Assembly (NCBI GenBank): GCA_030426865.1
Contig: JAUHXN010000161.1
Span: forward strand, 1-6,566
Direction of reading: 5' to 3'
Source of the DNA: a bacterium
Lineage (GTDB): Bacteria > Bacteroidota > Ignavibacteria > Kapaibacteriales > UBA2268
Length of the DNA: 6,566 bases
Position numbers and translations under genes: made by a program. Of this stretch, positions 5,179-6,566 are shown piece after piece; positions within the stretch are counted from its first letter, which is position 1; every line of letters starts with the position of its first letter. Below the pieces are notes generated by a model that saw nothing but the letters and a program-made list of their open reading frames with translations, was not told the DNA's origin and made no database searches.

Positions 5179-5713
5179 ACTCAAAAATATATTAGAAAAT
5201 ACGTACCATACGGATGTTGGATTAATTTGTATTGATAACGCTTCATCTGGTTTTTCAGACTATCAGATGAAGCAACGTATTAAACATACTAAGCTAAATT
5301 TAGAATATTCTGGATATGAATATACTACATTAGTTGTTAAACTAACCGCTAGCGATAATGAGTCTGCTACAGTTTTTTTAGTAGTGGATAGTAAGAATGA
5401 TCAAATGTTGAGAGAAAAGCTTCTTAAGCTAGCTATGTATATTAAAATACTATCAATTTGTTGGATTTCTGCAAATTCACATGAGATACAAACTATTTCA
5501 GTAAATGATACATCATCTAAAATCGTATCGGCACCATTTGATTTCGTGAATTCTAATGAACTATCTATAGATATTAATGGAGTAAGGTTGCTATTATCAT
5601 TGGATCTTATAGTGGATATACCAAGAAATTATTTCAACAGGACAAACTATTTAGGAAAATTAGGAATTGCTTCAGGTGCGAAGGGCAAATGGGAAAGGAT
5701 AGTAATTAAATAA
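5168..5713 (+). CDS. Orphan 181-residue protein, second gene of the operon
   Basis: ATG 5168 overlaps the previous gene by 11 nt, which indicates translational coupling and perhaps a physical partnership. No signal peptide or clear membrane segment is seen. The protein reads as alternating strands and helices: strand VGLICI (17-22), strands TTLVVKLT (53-60) and ATVFLVVD (67-74), a helix about 79-95, and a hydrophobic stretch ILSICWI (94-100) that looks like a core strand. The C-terminus has a Gly/Lys-rich segment (163-174) before WERIVIK. No catalytic motif stands out and I assign no function. Codon use resembles its neighbours. Confidence 0.83.
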   Translation: MKGKLKNILENTYHTDVGLICIDNASSGFSDYQMKQRIKHTKLNLEYSGYEYTTLVVKLTASDNESATVFLVVDSKNDQMLREKLLKLAMYIKILSICWISANSHEIQTISVNDTSSKIVSAPFDFVNSNELSIDINGVRLLLSLDLIVDIPRNYFNRTNYLGKLGIASGAKGKWERIVIK

Positions 5714-5732
5714 TAATCAATTAGGTACTAAA

Positions 5733-5966
5733 ATGAGTAAAGTTATTTGGGAAGAAATAGATAATCTTGAGCTTTATAGTATAAAAATTACGTGTGAAAT
5801 TAAAAATGAAACTAAAACACAAGGAATACTACAGAGTATTTCATTATATTCTAATGGAAAAGACATAGAAGCTAATGCGGTATTTGAACCATTTGGTCAA
5901 CCAGCTAATTATCAAGTATTAGATTTTAAAATGCTGAAGATAGTTAATATAGAAGAAGTTGATTGA
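5733..5966 (+). CDS. Small beta-rich orphan protein, third gene of the operon
   Basis: The protein has 77 residues from ATG 5733, 19 nt after the previous stop, with no Shine-Dalgarno, as is usual in this phylum. It alternates short strands with turns: IKITCEI (17-23), TQGILQSISLYSNGKDIEANAVF (29-51), and YQVLDFKMLKIVNIEEV (60-76). The strand-turn-strand with a Gly at each turn suggests a small beta-barrel (SH3- or OB-like), a fold often used as an adaptor or nucleic-acid-binding module. That is a guess from pattern only, and no family is recognised. The close spacing makes co-transcription with its neighbours likely. Confidence 0.75.
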   Translation: MSKVIWEEIDNLELYSIKITCEIKNETKTQGILQSISLYSNGKDIEANAVFEPFGQPANYQVLDFKMLKIVNIEEVD

Positions 5967-5970
5967 TTTA

Positions 5971-6009
5971 ATCTAAATTCGTATTGTCACTGAATATATT
6001 ATTTTAGAT
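5971..6009 (+). other. Intercistronic hairpin between third and fourth orphan genes
   Basis: ATCTAAA (5971-5977) pairs perfectly with TTTAGAT (6003-6009) over a 25-nt loop, in the 71-nt gap between the two genes. There is no T run, so it is not a normal terminator. It might tune stability or the ratio of the two products. No TAnnTTTG promoter was seen in the gap. Confidence 0.35.
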
Positions 6010-6037
6010 ATATAGTATATAAAATAATAAAATTCTT

Positions 6038-6364
6038 ATGTTAAATAATATTACAGTAGATCAAGATAGCTTTATAAATATCGTAAAAGAAGAATACGAA
6101 TTACTTATTACGGATGCAATTAAGAATTCACAATTAGAATTCACTAGCCAATTACTTTACGATGAGATATTAGAATTCTCTTCAATCGTACAGCAGCATG
6201 TAAGGACATTAAAAAGAAGAATGAATGATTTAAAGAGAATCTGTGCGAGTTCACATAAAGAAGGTAAAGAAAAGGCTAATCAAATATCTGATCTTGAGTT
6301 ATACATAACAGAATTAGAGACTATGGTAAATGACCTTATGCGATTGATGTCTCAACAATATTAA
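6038..6364 (+). CDS. Helical coiled-coil orphan protein, fourth gene of the operon
   Basis: The protein has 108 residues from ATG 6038, 71 nt after the third gene on the same strand. It has almost no Gly or Pro and reads as three helices: about 9-30, 33-55 and 56-107. Two heptad-like stretches stand out, at about 50-69 (VQQHVRTLKRRMNDLKRI, basic) and 83-104 (ISDLELYITELETMVNDLM, acidic), joined by a Lys/Glu-rich linker. This suggests a coiled-coil hairpin or oligomerisation module. There is no signal peptide. It could be a scaffold or partner for the other three products. I recognise no family. It is followed at once by a hairpin and a possible convergent gene. Confidence 0.78.
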   Translation: MLNNITVDQDSFINIVKEEYELLITDAIKNSQLEFTSQLLYDEILEFSSIVQQHVRTLKRRMNDLKRICASSHKEGKEKANQISDLELYITELETMVNDLMRLMSQQY

Positions 6365-6391
6365 TCATTTTATTTGTTCAACAAAATGATT
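6363..6391. terminator. Possible terminator hairpin after the orphan operon
   Basis: AATCATTTT (6363-6371) pairs perfectly with AAAATGATT (6383-6391) over an 11-nt loop. The 5' arm begins within the stop codon of the fourth orphan gene. The stem is weak (A/T-rich) and only a short T run follows, so termination is uncertain. Being symmetrical it could act on both strands. Confidence 0.45.
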
Positions 6392-6566
6392 TGAAAGTGA
6401 ACTACGCGATATGATATATTTTATATGTGTCAGACTATATTTACTGAAGCTGTTTTTTATAATATTTTTGTAAAGTGCAGCTTCAGATTTTGGTCCATAA
6501 ACTATACCTACAAGTGCATCTGTTATATCAAGGTAATTAGTTTTATTATTATTCACAAGAATTCTA
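6365..6566 (-). CDS. Possible convergent gene, C-terminal part only, runs off the window
   Basis: The - strand frame is open from the right edge to TGA at 6365-6367, about 66 codons. A GTG at 6556 could serve as a start, but the frame continues upstream (codons for R-I-L), so it is probably the end of a longer gene. The sequence is reasonably protein-like (DALVGIVYGPKSEAALYKNI) with codons like those of its neighbours. No family is recognised. Against it: the stop directly abuts the stop of the + strand gene, a frame this long can occur by chance here, and the 9-bp inverted repeat at 6444-6486 lies within it. Confidence 0.42.
   Translation of the reverse strand, partial: RILVNNNKTNYLDITDALVGIVYGPKSEAALYKNIIKNSFSKYSLTHIKYIISRSSLSNHFVEQIK
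6444..6486. repeat. 9-bp perfect inverted repeat
   Basis: CTGAAGCTG (6444-6452) and CAGCTTCAG (6478-6486) are perfect complements separated by 25 nt of mostly A/T with two T runs. It lies inside the possible - strand gene, where the arms would encode parts of SEAA and NSFS. If that frame is not real, the repeat could belong to a second downstream terminator or a recombination site. Confidence 0.5.

Overview
The window looks like a low-GC Bacteroidota chromosome (Flavobacteriia/Cytophagia-like, genus not determinable). The evidence is a type IX secretion (T9SS) C-terminal sorting domain, a promoter matching the Bacteroidota form TTG-N19-TAnnTTTG, A/T-rich starts mostly lacking Shine-Dalgarno sequences, and a di-haem peroxidase of the type common in this phylum.

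Left block (2-1972, + strand): a two-gene unit. The first gene, cut at its 5' end by the window edge, encodes a di-haem cytochrome c peroxidase/MauG/MbnH-like enzyme. The second encodes an MbnP-like protein with a signal peptide, the family's Met-His-Trp-Gly-Trp segment, and a C-terminal T9SS sorting domain. The known MbnH-MbnP pair works as an oxidase and its tryptophan-bearing partner, so this is probably a modifying enzyme with its secreted, surface-directed substrate. A hairpin terminator (2013-2047) closes the unit.

Middle block (2047-4140): about 2.1 kb without a convincing gene. It holds short direct repeats (2184-2305), several helices (notably a nested set at 2644-2755 and a 12-bp near-perfect hairpin at 3104-3140), and a few short open stretches I do not trust as genes. 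Its right end looks like a regulated leader. A consensus-like promoter (3694-3723) has a perfect dyad filling its spacer. The predicted transcript then runs about 410 nt through small hairpins and a long 121-nt imperfect hairpin (3911-4031). It ends in a short segment where two ACTCC elements can pair with the AGGAGT ribosome-binding site of the next gene.

Right block (4141-6364, + strand): four closely spaced genes of 345, 181, 77 and 108 codons, none of which I recognise with confidence. The first has a layout reminiscent of zincin-like metallopeptidases but lacks the HExxH zinc site. The second overlaps it by 11 nt. The third is a small beta-rich protein and the fourth a helical coiled-coil protein. 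Leader plus four orphan genes is the best candidate in this window for an undescribed system; its function cannot be read from the sequence. A possible convergent gene on the - strand (6365-6566) runs off the right edge.
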